A DNA stretch of 64,000 nucleotides from Dulcicalothrix desertica PCC 7102 (lineage in GTDB: Bacteria > Cyanobacteriota > Cyanobacteriia > Cyanobacteriales > Nostocaceae). Below, piece by piece: positions 18,191 to 26,257 of the stretch. The stretch is from the NCBI RefSeq assembly GCF_003991905.1, contig NZ_RSCL01000001.1, positions 868,654 through 932,653 of the forward strand, in the 5' to 3' direction. The position numbers were made by a program, and so were the translations under genes. Within the stretch, counting starts at the first letter, position 1, and the number at the start of each line of letters is the position of its first letter. A model generated the notes under the pieces. That model saw only the letters and a program-made list of their open reading frames with translations. It did not search any database and was not told the origin of the DNA.

Positions 18191-18277
18191 TCTTGTGGAA
18201 CATCTCTTGTGGAACATCTCTTGTGGAACATCTCTTGTGGAACATCTCTTGTGGAACGGGCATCCCTGCCCGTCATC
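18191..18277. repeat. Dispersed palindrome with a 14-bp tandem expansion of one arm
   Basis: Four perfect copies of TCTTGTGGAACATC (18191-18246) are followed by the full element TCTTGTGGAACGGGCATCCC. The unit is 14 bp here, 12 bp at 229 and 16 bp at 8909, so the arrays arose independently from the same arm. Confidence 0.9.
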
Positions 18278-18300
18278 TATAAATCAATATAAAATTAAAA

Positions 18301-18483
18301 ATGCAGCATAGTCCCCCATTGCCTGTGCAGCAATACAGTTTTATTTACCACACAGACAGTAGAGAAGAGCATGTAAATATCTGGTCAAATAATAATTCTT
18401 GGAATATAACTGATATAGCAAAATTAAACTGTGGACAACAAAATATTTTATTTTCACAAACAACAAGTTTTTCAATACATTAA
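18301..18483 (+). other. Short frame with lectin-propeller-like residues, doubtful
   Basis: A 60-codon frame from ATG 18301. Residues around REEHVNIWSNNNSWNITDI have the H-V, W and D-(I/L) spacing of one blade of PLL/AAL-type beta-propeller lectins. One blade cannot fold alone, so it would be a fragment if real. There is no clear ribosome binding site. Confidence 0.2.
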
Positions 18484-18665
18484 AGCTACCAGCAAACATT
18501 AATTAGGGTGAATCCATGTACAGACCAATCAAAGGATATGCGAATTGGTTGAACATAATGGAAATGTTTGCATAAATAGTTCAACGTTGTGAAATAATTC
18601 CTTATAAACATCAGCATAATTGTTTGTTATTGCAAAAATTATAGTTAATAAATAATTTTGCATTT

Positions 18666-18705
18666 GGGACGGGCAGGGATGCCCGTTCCACAAGACATGT
18701 CACAA
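18666..18705. repeat. Dispersed palindrome, single copy
   Basis: GGGACGGGCAGGGATGCCC followed by GTTCCACAAG, then a partial second arm TGTCACAAGAG. It belongs to the same family as the neighbouring tandem array and lies 390 bp from it. Confidence 0.8.
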
Positions 18706-18738
18706 GAGTAGTAAAATATATAACAGGCGCCGACTTAC

Positions 18739-18873
18739 TTAATCATCTGTAATATTAATAACAATAACGGTAGCATAAGAGTCAATTACAGATTCTGGTA
18801 CAGTAATTGTTAACTCTCCTGTGGGGTTAGGGTTGAAAGCAGTGTTAAACCAATTATCAATTTTCTCTGACAT
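18739..18873 (-). CDS. Small 44-residue ORF, unknown
   Basis: ATG at 18871-18873, stop TAA at 18739-18741. GGAG lies 11 bases upstream of the ATG, a good ribosome binding site. The product starts MSEKIDNWFNTAFNPNPTGE and continues LTITVPESVIDSYATVIVIN, ending ITDD. It is acidic, with a beta-prone, Val/Ile-rich second half. No family is recognised. The palindrome ACAGGCGCCTGT lies 21 bp upstream. It could be a real small protein or a precursor peptide; codon quality and the ribosome site favour real. Confidence 0.45.
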   Translation of the reverse strand: MSEKIDNWFNTAFNPNPTGELTITVPESVIDSYATVIVINITDD

Positions 18874-19202
18874 TATCACTAACTCCATTTGAAACAGGCG
18901 CCTGTCATATAATTACCGAATAGTGCGACATTATTACCTACGGTGAGCGCGCTGTGTAATCTTTATAAGAAAGAAGAAAGGCACCGTCCATGCTTGTTAC
19001 AAAAGGCGCCTATTTAACGCTTCATGTTCTAGATTATTTAGCTGAGTAGTTTTTCTCGACGAATAATTTCACTTAGAACAGCTTGACAAGCTACGGGGAG
19101 GGGTACCAATTGCGACGTTAAGTGCGTTGGCAATTGCCCCCAAAGAAAGTACCAATACCAAAACTCGTAGCGCGCGCGAGCCTCGGTAATTTGAATTTGA
19201 TA
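18874..19202. other. Intergenic region, possible decayed gene
   Basis: No intact gene is seen. The minus strand near 19080-19160 reads LGAIANALNV in one frame, like the end of an XRE domain, but the frames are broken. Two GGCGCC sites lie at 18897 and 19005. Confidence 0.35.
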
Positions 19203-19412
19203 TCAAGCTTGATTACGCTGCCGTTCCAACCGTTCGCGGAGTGCTGTTGCAACTTCGGGGTCATCAAACCCTTGCTCCGGCAGGTATACCTTAGCGTTTG
19301 GGTCACGAAATCTTTCTGCATAAATTGATACAGCTTCGTCATCCTCCCTGTGTTCAAGGATGTATTGCCGAAGCTCTGGGCGGGTCATTGTTGCGAAGTC
19401 TGGTTTGCTCAT
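19203..19412 (-). CDS. DUF6887-type small protein, second gene of a pair
   Basis: 69 residues: MSKPDFATMTRPELRQYILE, then HREDDEAVSIYAERF. This is the K-P-x-F-x-x-M-x-x-x-E-L-(R/K)-x-Y-(V/I)-L-x-H-R-x-D-x-E-A pattern of a widespread cyanobacterial small family, recalled as DUF6887. Its start codon overlaps the stop of the DUF6888-like gene by 4 bases (ATGA at 19409-19412), the arrangement of a toxin-antitoxin pair. Function is unproven. Confidence 0.75.
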   Translation of the reverse strand: MSKPDFATMTRPELRQYILEHREDDEAVSIYAERFRDPNAKVYLPEQGFDDPEVATALRERLERQRNQA

Positions 19413-19582
19413 AGAAATCTCCAGTGTCCGTTGGGGTAAATCTCAATTTCTATTTCTTGCCCTGCCAGGATAATTACATTACCTGTACGCGGGTCAAAAG
19501 TTCCTAAATTTATCGGTACATACATTTTAGTCAGATATATAGTCCGATTAAAATAGATTTTTAACTGTTCAGAAGTTGGCAT
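19409..19582 (-). CDS. DUF6888-type small protein, first gene of a pair
   Basis: 57 residues, ATG at 19580-19582 and TGA at 19409-19411. It begins MPTSEQLKIYFNRTIYLTKM and continues YVPINLGTFDPRTGNVIILA then GQEIEIEIYPNGHWRF. This matches a short cyanobacterial family, recalled as DUF6888, that habitually precedes DUF6887. The FDPRTGN and (E)IEIxPxGxW blocks are the conserved core. The overlap ATGA with the next gene shows translational coupling. It is easily missed because it is short. Confidence 0.75.
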   Translation of the reverse strand: MPTSEQLKIYFNRTIYLTKMYVPINLGTFDPRTGNVIILAGQEIEIEIYPNGHWRFL

Positions 19583-19693
19583 CCTTACCTACACCCCTCA
19601 CTAATTCCTTAACACGTATGTTTTACTCTTCTCGAATGCGCCCTACATCCATGCTTATAGTTGACTTACAGCCAAATTGGGGAATTAAGGCAA

Positions 19694-19757
19694 CTGTATT
19701 TATTGTATCGCATAATCAATACATGTCAATACAATACCAAATACAATGATCAATACA
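19694..19757 (+). promoter_or_regulatory. Cluster of CAATACA/TGTATT operator-like motifs before the RHH gene
   Basis: CAATACA occurs at 19717-19723, 19727-19733 and 19751-19757, with CTGTATT at 19694 and TTGTAT at 19703 in the opposite sense. Ribbon-helix-helix repressors bind short tandem or inverted sites like these. A matching site lies behind the gene at 20183-20206. Operator role is inferred from position and repetition. Confidence 0.55.
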
Positions 19758-19800
19758 GGTGAAATAAAATAGAAGTAATCAAGTTAGGTAGTAGATAACG

Positions 19801-20070
19801 ATGAGTGCAAAAAAAAGAACCTTTGTATCAATTGCAATACCCGAAGACAAGAAAGAGGTTTTCAAAAGCAAGGCTGACAGCGAGGGCAGAAGCATTACTG
19901 ACATAATCCTGGAAATGATAGATGTGTACATTGCTACTCCTGGTCAGTCCCAAAAACTTCAGGAAATAGACGAGCTAAAATTACAAGTTCAAAAAATGCA
20001 GGAAGTTCTTGAAAAGCATAATCAGAAATTCCAGCAGTACGAGCAAGCGCTGGGGGAGTTCGCCGCCTAA
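19801..20070 (+). CDS. Ribbon-helix-helix (CopG/ParG-like) DNA-binding protein
   Basis: 89 residues. The N-terminus is basic, then RTFVSIAIPEDKKEVFKSKA forms the beta strand and first helix, and SEGRSITDIILEMIDVYI the second helix, the MetJ/Arc/CopG fold. Residues 52-85 are a predicted coiled coil (LQEIDELKLQVQKMQEVLEK). It probably dimerises and binds the CAATACA sites around it. A small repressor of this kind can come from a plasmid partition or a toxin-antitoxin module; no partner is seen. Confidence 0.75.
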   Translation: MSAKKRTFVSIAIPEDKKEVFKSKADSEGRSITDIILEMIDVYIATPGQSQKLQEIDELKLQVQKMQEVLEKHNQKFQQYEQALGEFAA

Positions 20071-20130
20071 GAGAAGAAAATGAGCATCTTAGGCAAATTC
20101 ATAACTCTCTTTTAGAGACCCTAAAGAAAA

Positions 20131-20162
20131 AACCCGCCAATGACTAGGCGGGTTAAGTTTTT
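20131..20162 (+). terminator. Rho-independent terminator after the RHH gene
   Basis: AACCCGCC at 20131-20138 pairs with GGCGGGTT at 20147-20154, then AAG and seven T residues. It is a strong canonical terminator. Confidence 0.9.
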
Positions 20163-20182
20163 TAAAACACATTTGTATTATA

Positions 20183-20206
20183 ACTGTATTTAATTGTCAA
20201 TACAGT
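20183..20206. promoter_or_regulatory. Perfect 8-bp inverted repeat, probable RHH operator
   Basis: ACTGTATT, an 8-base spacer and AATACAGT. The half sites match the CAATACA motifs upstream of the RHH gene. It sits between the RHH terminator and the convergent amidohydrolase gene. Confidence 0.5.
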
Positions 20207-20287
20207 TTGTGATGTTCGGAGTTAATGCAGAAAGGCGCTCTTCAAGCTCGTTAAAAGAGGCGCCTCGAAAATTAGTGTATGGAGTTG

Positions 20288-21754
20288 TTACAATTGAGCG
20301 TCTTTATTAGGTCGTAACTCAGCGTCGATTCTATCAGCAATGGAAGTAGCTTCAAGACGAATCCGCTCTGGATCAAGGGTCAGCATCTTACGTTTTTGCA
20401 TGAGAACTTTTCCATCCACGATAACAGTATCAACATCTTGGGCATTTGCTGCGTAAACTAGATGGGAGATTATATTGTAAATAGGGATTAAATGTGGTTC
20501 GTTAAGCTCAACTTGAATCAAATCTGCTTGAAGCCCCACCTTAATAGCACCAATTTTATCTGCCAAGCCGAGTGCTTCTGCACCACCAACTGTTGCCATA
20601 CGCAACACAGTGTTAGCTGGTACAGCAGTGGGATCAAGAGTTGTGCCTTTATGGATGAGGGCAGTGAGACGAATTGCTTTCCACATATCAAGAACGTTGT
20701 TTGAGGCAGCTCCATCCGTACCCAGACCAACTTTTATTCCCGCTTTCAACATCGCTGGAATTGGCGCAAAGGCAGAAGCTAGTTTTAAATTCGAGTCAGG
20801 ATTGTGGATAACACCAATACCACGTTTCGCCATCAAGGCTATTTCACTTTCGTTAGGCCATACTACGTGCGCGGCAAAAACACGCGGTTCTAAGAAGCCG
20901 AGATTTTCTAAGTGTTGCACTGGGGTCGCGTTATAGCGCTTTTGAACATCTTCTACTTCGGTTTTTGTCTCTGCTAGGTGAATTGTCAGAGGGACATCGT
21001 ATTGACGTGCAGCCTCAATAGCCTGCTTTAAATTCTCTGGCGAGACGGTATAGGGAGCATGTGCAGCAATGGCTGGTATAATACGTGGGTTCTTGCCCTT
21101 CGAGCGTTTTACAAAATCTACAGCTGCGGCAAACGCATCATCCCATCCTTGAAAACCAGGGCTAGGAAAATCTATTGACGATGGTGCAATAATGGCGCGC
21201 AAACCGCATTCATTCACCACTTGACTAGCAACATCTGGTTTAAAGTACATATCAACAAAAGTCGTTGTTCCACCCCGTATCATCTCCCAACAAGCTAACT
21301 GTTCACCGACGCGAACAAAATTATCGTCAACAAACTTTGCTTCCGCAGGAAAGATATAATTTTGAAGCCAATCTTGCAACGCTAAATCATCTGCTAGACC
21401 GCGAAACAGTACCATTGCCGAATGAGAATGACCGTTGACAAGACCGGGCATTAGCACCATGCCCTCGCCTGGAATCATTCTGTTAGCTTTGTAAGATGAC
21501 TGAATTTTGCCTATTTTGTCTACCGCAATAATTTTACCGTTCTTGATTGCAACTGCACCATTCTTGATAACAGATTGTGCATCGTTCATAGTCACGACGT
21601 AATCGCCACCTACAATCAAGTCTACATTCCGTCCTCTTCCACCCTCCGGATTGCTATTGCTCCATGCAATGACTACCTGACTGGAAAAGACAAAAAACAA
21701 TGTGCAAACAAAAACAATCAATACCTTATAATATTTTGGAGGCTCTCTTTTCAC
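20288..21754 (-). CDS. Amidohydrolase of the AtzA/MtaD family with an N-terminal membrane or signal segment
   Basis: 488 residues. The TIM-barrel amidohydrolase has metal ligands H109 and H111 in GLVNGHSHSAM, further His in IAAHAPYTVS and AAHVVW, HLAET, and the Asp of GLGTDGAASNN. The stretch RGLADDLALQDWL identifies the chlorohydrolase/methylthioadenosine deaminase group, which deaminates or hydrolyses N-heterocycles. Residues 10-30 form a hydrophobic segment, unusual for this cytosolic family, so the enzyme may be exported. It has no GGCGCC site in its 1.5 kb, unlike most neighbours. The exact substrate is unknown. Confidence 0.88.
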   Translation of the reverse strand: MKREPPKYYKVLIVFVCTLFFVFSSQVVIAWSNSNPEGGRGRNVDLIVGGDYVVTMNDAQSVIKNGAVAIKNGKIIAVDKIGKIQSSYKANRMIPGEGMVLMPGLVNGHSHSAMVLFRGLADDLALQDWLQNYIFPAEAKFVDDNFVRVGEQLACWEMIRGGTTTFVDMYFKPDVASQVVNECGLRAIIAPSSIDFPSPGFQGWDDAFAAAVDFVKRSKGKNPRIIPAIAAHAPYTVSPENLKQAIEAARQYDVPLTIHLAETKTEVEDVQKRYNATPVQHLENLGFLEPRVFAAHVVWPNESEIALMAKRGIGVIHNPDSNLKLASAFAPIPAMLKAGIKVGLGTDGAASNNVLDMWKAIRLTALIHKGTTLDPTAVPANTVLRMATVGGAEALGLADKIGAIKVGLQADLIQVELNEPHLIPIYNIISHLVYAANAQDVDTVIVDGKVLMQKRKMLTLDPERIRLEATSIADRIDAELRPNKDAQL

Positions 21755-21982
21755 TTTATTACTCTCTTTTTACGCTTTGCTTTTACCATCAGTTATTGCA
21801 AATAATAAAACACTTTTGCCTCTAATAAAACTTTTTATGCAATTTATTGTCTTAAAAATATAAGTTTATGGTAACTTTTTCTTTACAAAAATTTATATAA
21901 TTTAATTTAATGCTAGCATAATTATCATTAACTAATTTTTAACCTGCAATTTTCCATATATAACCCAATATATAAAAAGAAT

Positions 21983-22010
21983 GTTGGGTTGCGCGACAGC
22001 GCAACCCAAC
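21983..22010 (-). terminator. Perfect 12-bp hairpin, terminator or REP
   Basis: GTTGGGTTGCGC, loop GACA, GCGCAACCCAAC. On the minus strand it is followed by a T-rich stretch, 27 bp after the stop of the gene at 22037-22414. Confidence 0.75.
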
Positions 22011-22036
22011 CTACATCATGTTATTATGTTTAAAAA

Positions 22037-22414
22037 TTAATCTACTAAGGTTCCTTGTTCTTGAAGTATTAATTTTCCGCTTTTAAAAACTTGTAGTTTA
22101 TTGTCTGCTGTGACTCGGTAGAGATATTGACTGTTGCGGAATTCGTAGCCAAGGAAACGACCTGGTGTACGACCATCGGCGCCTTTTGTATGAATTGTTT
22201 TGCCATTTAAACGAATTGATTTACCTGTCTTTAAATCTTTGCCTACGTATGTTAGCTTATTACAAGTCACATTCCCTTCAGCACAGTTTCTTGTAATTTT
22301 TACACTAAAGTTCTTTGTTTTTATTGTTTCTGCATTTGCTAGTCCAGCGAATAAAGTTGCACTAATAACTGGTAGTAAAACGAAATATTTAGCGTTATTT
22401 TTGAGGTTTAACAT
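22037..22414 (-). CDS. Secreted hypothetical protein, 125 aa
   Basis: A signal peptide (KYFVLLPVISATLFAGLANA) precedes a basic beta-rich mature domain with two cysteines (CAEGNVTC). Repeated Gly-Lys turns (GKDLKTGKSIRLNGKTIH) suggest a small beta barrel. No family is recognised. The hairpin at 21983 probably ends the transcript. Confidence 0.55.
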   Translation of the reverse strand: MLNLKNNAKYFVLLPVISATLFAGLANAETIKTKNFSVKITRNCAEGNVTCNKLTYVGKDLKTGKSIRLNGKTIHTKGADGRTPGRFLGYEFRNSQYLYRVTADNKLQVFKSGKLILQEQGTLVD

Positions 22415-22464
22415 ATTGTTTACTGTGCTTGTAAGATTATATTTATAGATACAAAGCTGCTAAT

Positions 22465-24900
22465 TCAATTTCGTAAAATTGCTTTTTGAAATTTTGAAAC
22501 TCGTTCTACTTGTTTCGGCGCCTGCATTTGTGTAAATATCTCAATCGCTAGGTCAAAAGCTTCTTTACTTGTTGGTAATTGCAGCTTTTGGTACGTTAGA
22601 CCTAGTTGAAAGTAAGTAACGGCTAAATCACACTTGGCGCCGATTTTTTCTAATAATTCTATTGCTTGTTCGTGGTGTGTAAGCGCGAGTTCAAATTGTG
22701 ATTTGTGATGGTATATTTGTGCTAACCCACTTAGGGATTTTGCTTGGACTTGTGTGTAATGGCTTTTTTCGGCAAAGTTTAATGCGGTGGTAAACATTTG
22801 GTTGGCTTGAGCATAATCACCTAAGTTTAGATATGTTTGACCAAGCATTTGAATAAAGTATGCGTGTCTTCCTGTATTTTCGTTTAGTTCTTGGGTGATG
22901 ATTTGAGATGCTGATATTGCTGCACGTGCTTTTTCGTAATATCCTGAGTATGAATTTACTAATGCTAGACAAACTGATGCTTTTTCTGCCCAGCGATGAT
23001 GGTCGGTGTTTTGCGCTTTGTCTATAACTTGTTGGAATAGTTGTGATGATGCTTCGAGTTCCCATAAGTCGAGTTGATATAACCCGATACTTAATAGTGA
23101 ATCAACTTCTAGCATTCGTAGGTAGTATGCTTTGTGTTTGTTTTCTTGTTGGGGTATTAGTGATTTGAGGTTTTGCGTTGCTTGTTGTATGGTTTCTTGT
23201 TGGCACGTAATTGCTAAGTTGATTTTTCCTGTTATCCAGTATAGGTCTCCTAGGATGTTGTAAAGTTCGCTGAGGTTGTAAGATTCTTCGCTGCGCTCAG
23301 AATGACAGGTTTTGCGCTCGGAATGACAGTTTGCAATATTAATGTTTTGGATAATTTGATTAATTAGGGAAATTAGGGGTTGTATGTAGCCGATTCTGTA
23401 TAATGTACTGCCTAATGGTAAATATTGGCGCCATTGATTGTTTCTGCTTTTGAGAATGACTTTGCCTGCTAGCTCAAATTGGTTGATTTCAATGTAGTGA
23501 TAGTAAGCTTCTAATGCTTGTATGGCATCTTTGAATGCTGTTATTTGCTGTATGCTGTCTGTCCAAAATTCTGCTGCTTTTTGGTTGGTTATTTCCCAGT
23601 CTGTACTTGCACGTAAGCGTGATATAGCTTCTGCACGAATTACTGGATGTAACCAATATTCTCCTTGATGACATTCTATTAATGAACGGTTTCTTAATGA
23701 AGTGATTATTTGACGGTGTTCTGTTGCTGGTATATCCCAAAGTAAACTATAAAGTCCAGAGGTGGAAATTTTTGCTACGTCTTGATAGCGATAGCAGCCT
23801 AAACGACATAATAAACGATAAGCTGATAAATCAAGAGATTGTAAACGGTTAATTTGACTGACTGTTAAATTCTTCAAATCTATGACAGCAAGGGGGTCTG
23901 CGCGGTTTTCTTGCCAATACTTTGCCATGTTACCTGCAAAGTCTTCTTGAATTGTACCGCAGAGTATACCCATTGCTTTGGCATTTCCACCATAGGCGCG
24001 CTGCATGTCTTCTAAGGTTGGTAAGTCTATTTCTACTCCTCGGTTCTGAAAAAATTGTAGCCATGCGGGTTTTTCTAAACCTGGAAGACGGTAATGTTCG
24101 ACGTTTAAACTTGGTTCACATAACCTGTCGCGACTCGTTACTAAAGTAATAGATTCTACGCGCGTATCACTCAATACTCTTAATAGCTCAACATAATTTC
24201 TGTGTGCCTCAATAAATCTACCTTGTCCATCAAGTGCTGATTCTATATTGTCTATTAATACACCAATTTTACGTCCGTGTAATTGACGCTTTAATCTTAA
24301 AAGCGATACGCCAAATTCTACACCTGGTTCTTCATTAAAGTCTTGTTTGAGCCATTCTTCAACTACATGTTCTGCTGCTGTAATATTCTGCGTTTCTTTC
24401 GCCATCAAAAGTTCTAGCACCAAATCAAACTCACCATGCAGGTACTCAGTAGCGAGAGTTGTTTTGCCTAAACCACCTTCACCTTGAATGACTATGACTT
24501 TTGCACCCTGATTTTTAAGCGTGTGCAGGTGCGTTATTGCTTCTCCCCTTCCTAGAAAGTTAATATTTCCAATATCTATATTATTTTCTACAGGCGCCAC
24601 AGCAACACAAACAGGTCGGAAACCAGATATAGTAGCAGCTTTACGACAACACCGTTCTAAAATTGAACGACAGTTACCCTTAGTAATTTTCTGTTTGAGT
24701 GCTTTTGATAGCAACTTCCACAACTGCGAACCAACATCTTTAGCATGTCCTTCCGTACATCCGTATTGATTTGCTATCTCTAAATACTTTCTACCCAACC
24801 AAACTTGCTGAAGAATAATTCTTTCCAGTTCGCTCAAAGTTTCTCCGGTGTGCGCTGGAACAAAAGTATCTAACCATGCCAAAACTGCTTCAGCGTTCAT
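22465..24900 (-). CDS. NB-ARC (STAND) ATPase with TPR repeats and N-terminal HTH-like region
   Basis: 811 residues. Residues 1-95 resemble the vWA-MoxR-associated N-terminal helix-turn-helix region (RIILQQVWLGRKYLEIANQY). The NB-ARC core has the P-loop GEGGLGKTT (140-148), Walker B IGVLIDNI and the sensor SITLVTSRDR. A winged-helix ARC part and about ten TPR-like helices follow to the end (QAKSLSGLAQIYHHKSQFEL). STAND ATPases act as ligand-gated switches; the TPRs sense a partner or ligand. Residues about 523-540 contain a repeat-derived insert (CHSERSEES). Target unknown. Confidence 0.88.
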   Translation of the reverse strand: MNAEAVLAWLDTFVPAHTGETLSELERIILQQVWLGRKYLEIANQYGCTEGHAKDVGSQLWKLLSKALKQKITKGNCRSILERCCRKAATISGFRPVCVAVAPVENNIDIGNINFLGRGEAITHLHTLKNQGAKVIVIQGEGGLGKTTLATEYLHGEFDLVLELLMAKETQNITAAEHVVEEWLKQDFNEEPGVEFGVSLLRLKRQLHGRKIGVLIDNIESALDGQGRFIEAHRNYVELLRVLSDTRVESITLVTSRDRLCEPSLNVEHYRLPGLEKPAWLQFFQNRGVEIDLPTLEDMQRAYGGNAKAMGILCGTIQEDFAGNMAKYWQENRADPLAVIDLKNLTVSQINRLQSLDLSAYRLLCRLGCYRYQDVAKISTSGLYSLLWDIPATEHRQIITSLRNRSLIECHQGEYWLHPVIRAEAISRLRASTDWEITNQKAAEFWTDSIQQITAFKDAIQALEAYYHYIEINQFELAGKVILKSRNNQWRQYLPLGSTLYRIGYIQPLISLINQIIQNINIANCHSERKTCHSERSEESYNLSELYNILGDLYWITGKINLAITCQQETIQQATQNLKSLIPQQENKHKAYYLRMLEVDSLLSIGLYQLDLWELEASSQLFQQVIDKAQNTDHHRWAEKASVCLALVNSYSGYYEKARAAISASQIITQELNENTGRHAYFIQMLGQTYLNLGDYAQANQMFTTALNFAEKSHYTQVQAKSLSGLAQIYHHKSQFELALTHHEQAIELLEKIGAKCDLAVTYFQLGLTYQKLQLPTSKEAFDLAIEIFTQMQAPKQVERVSKFQKAILRN
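23281..23330. repeat. Dispersed repeat inserted in frame in the NB-ARC gene
   Basis: AGATTCTTCGCTGCGCTCAG followed by AATGACAG matches one arm of the element at 57.8 kb. On the minus strand it encodes CHSERKTCHSERSEES without breaking the frame, at the start of the TPR region. Confidence 0.85.
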
Positions 24901-25123
24901 CGCCTCACTTTGCTGACTATATAGATATGCTCATTAGTCCCAGTTTAAGCTGTAAATTCAGGAATTTTTAACAAGATTCTGTAAATCCTACTTTTTCTCC
25001 GACTTTCTCCGACTGACAAAAATAGCTGGCGCCAATTAAGCTGTGGTAACGGTCGCAATAATATTGGCAACGGATGATTCTAGGATGTAACGGATAAGTT
25101 ATCTCACATCTTGCACCAGGGTT

Positions 25124-25190
25124 AGAAACCGGGCTTCTTGACAAAAATATCACTAGAAACCCTAATTTATCGTAAAGAAGCCCGGTTTCT
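25124..25190. repeat. Perfect 16-bp inverted repeat, AGAAACCGGGCTTCTT
   Basis: The left arm at 25124-25139 pairs exactly with the right arm at 25175-25190 across a 35-base loop. It belongs to the AGAAACC-type family. Just downstream, near 25264-25290, are three 9-bp units of the ATCCGTTAC type. The rest of the 418 bases from 24901 to 25318 shows no gene. Confidence 0.85.
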
Positions 25191-25318
25191 TTTGGCTTGT
25201 TGAGAATGCTGCAAGATGTAAGTTATTGTTTGCGAACAGAATTTAGCAATTTAAAACTACCTATCCGTTACATCCGTTGTATCCGTTGCAAACTAACCCG
25301 TCACATTTAAATAAAACC

Positions 25319-26242
25319 ATGCTTAACACCCTAAATTTATTACAAACCAATCAAAAATCTAACTTCTGGCAAATTCAACGCCGAATTCGCGCGTTACTCA
25401 ACAATTATCTTACACTCGACCAATTAAACGAACGCTTACAAGACTTACCAGTACAATTTACCAATCCTCAATCACGTCCTTGGAAACAAATTGACTGGCA
25501 AGCAATAAACCGTGACCAAATAATTGGTATAGATATTGACGTATTCTTAGCAATCCTCAAAGGTAGTCTAGATACCGAGGCGCCTATTCGAGGATACACA
25601 CAAACAAGCCGTCAATACTTGCAAACTTTACATCCATCTCTAGCTAGATTTGTTGGAGGTAAAGTTAATGAATACAACGAATTAATAGAACTTGGACTGT
25701 GGGAAAAAGAAGAACGTCAACACACTCCAGCACTACAAAAAATCTATCACCAACTTACAGGCGAAAAAATAACACCGACTTTACGAACGGTTCGAGGTTA
25801 TCTACCAACCGACAACCCACACGAAGATTTATATCGTCACGGGTTACACCGAGTTGCAACTGAATACGGCGCCACCTGTTTATATATATGGATGATGGCA
25901 CATACAACAGGCGCCTTATATTCTGTACTTGAACAGCTTGCTATAGACGAAATTAACCACATGACAAAGTTTTGGGGTTTTGGAGTTTGGGTATACCCCA
26001 ATACATCTTTACAGAGAGTTATCAGTATCTTCATCAAAACTCGTCGTCAAAGTGAAGTGCGTAACAATTTATTCCGCACCCTCAGCCGTATGATGAAAGC
26101 GCTCAAATGGGAAGCGTGGACGCTAAATAATAAAATCACTTTGATTTTAGTGTCTATTTATACAATATTCCGGCTATTGAAATGGAATAACACCCTGACA
26201 CCACAGTACTTGAACGAATTATTTGGAATGGACGCTCACTAA
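25319..26242 (+). CDS. Ferritin-like / acyl-ACP desaturase-like di-iron protein
   Basis: 307 residues from ATG 25319; a TTG at 25277 would add residues made of the ATCCGT repeat, so it is rejected. Two blocks have di-iron ligand patterns: ELGLWEKEERQHTPALQ and, after a helix, YSVLEQLAIDEINHMTKFWG (E...DE..H). This is the ferritin-like or stearoyl-ACP desaturase fold. The C-terminus has a hydrophobic segment (ITLILVSIYTIFRLL). The substrate is unknown. It is 15 bp upstream of uppS and probably in one transcript with it. Confidence 0.7.
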   Translation: MLNTLNLLQTNQKSNFWQIQRRIRALLNNYLTLDQLNERLQDLPVQFTNPQSRPWKQIDWQAINRDQIIGIDIDVFLAILKGSLDTEAPIRGYTQTSRQYLQTLHPSLARFVGGKVNEYNELIELGLWEKEERQHTPALQKIYHQLTGEKITPTLRTVRGYLPTDNPHEDLYRHGLHRVATEYGATCLYIWMMAHTTGALYSVLEQLAIDEINHMTKFWGFGVWVYPNTSLQRVISIFIKTRRQSEVRNNLFRTLSRMMKALKWEAWTLNNKITLILVSIYTIFRLLKWNNTLTPQYLNELFGMDAH

Positions 26243-26257
26243 TTAGATATAAACCCT

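Noticed and set aside
19020-19200. Possible XRE remnant on the minus strand (LGAIANALNV)
   Set aside because: Only ten residues match and frames are broken; too weak.
24968-25153. 61-codon minus-strand frame
   Set aside because: It lies in the AGAAACCGGG palindrome and has no family match.
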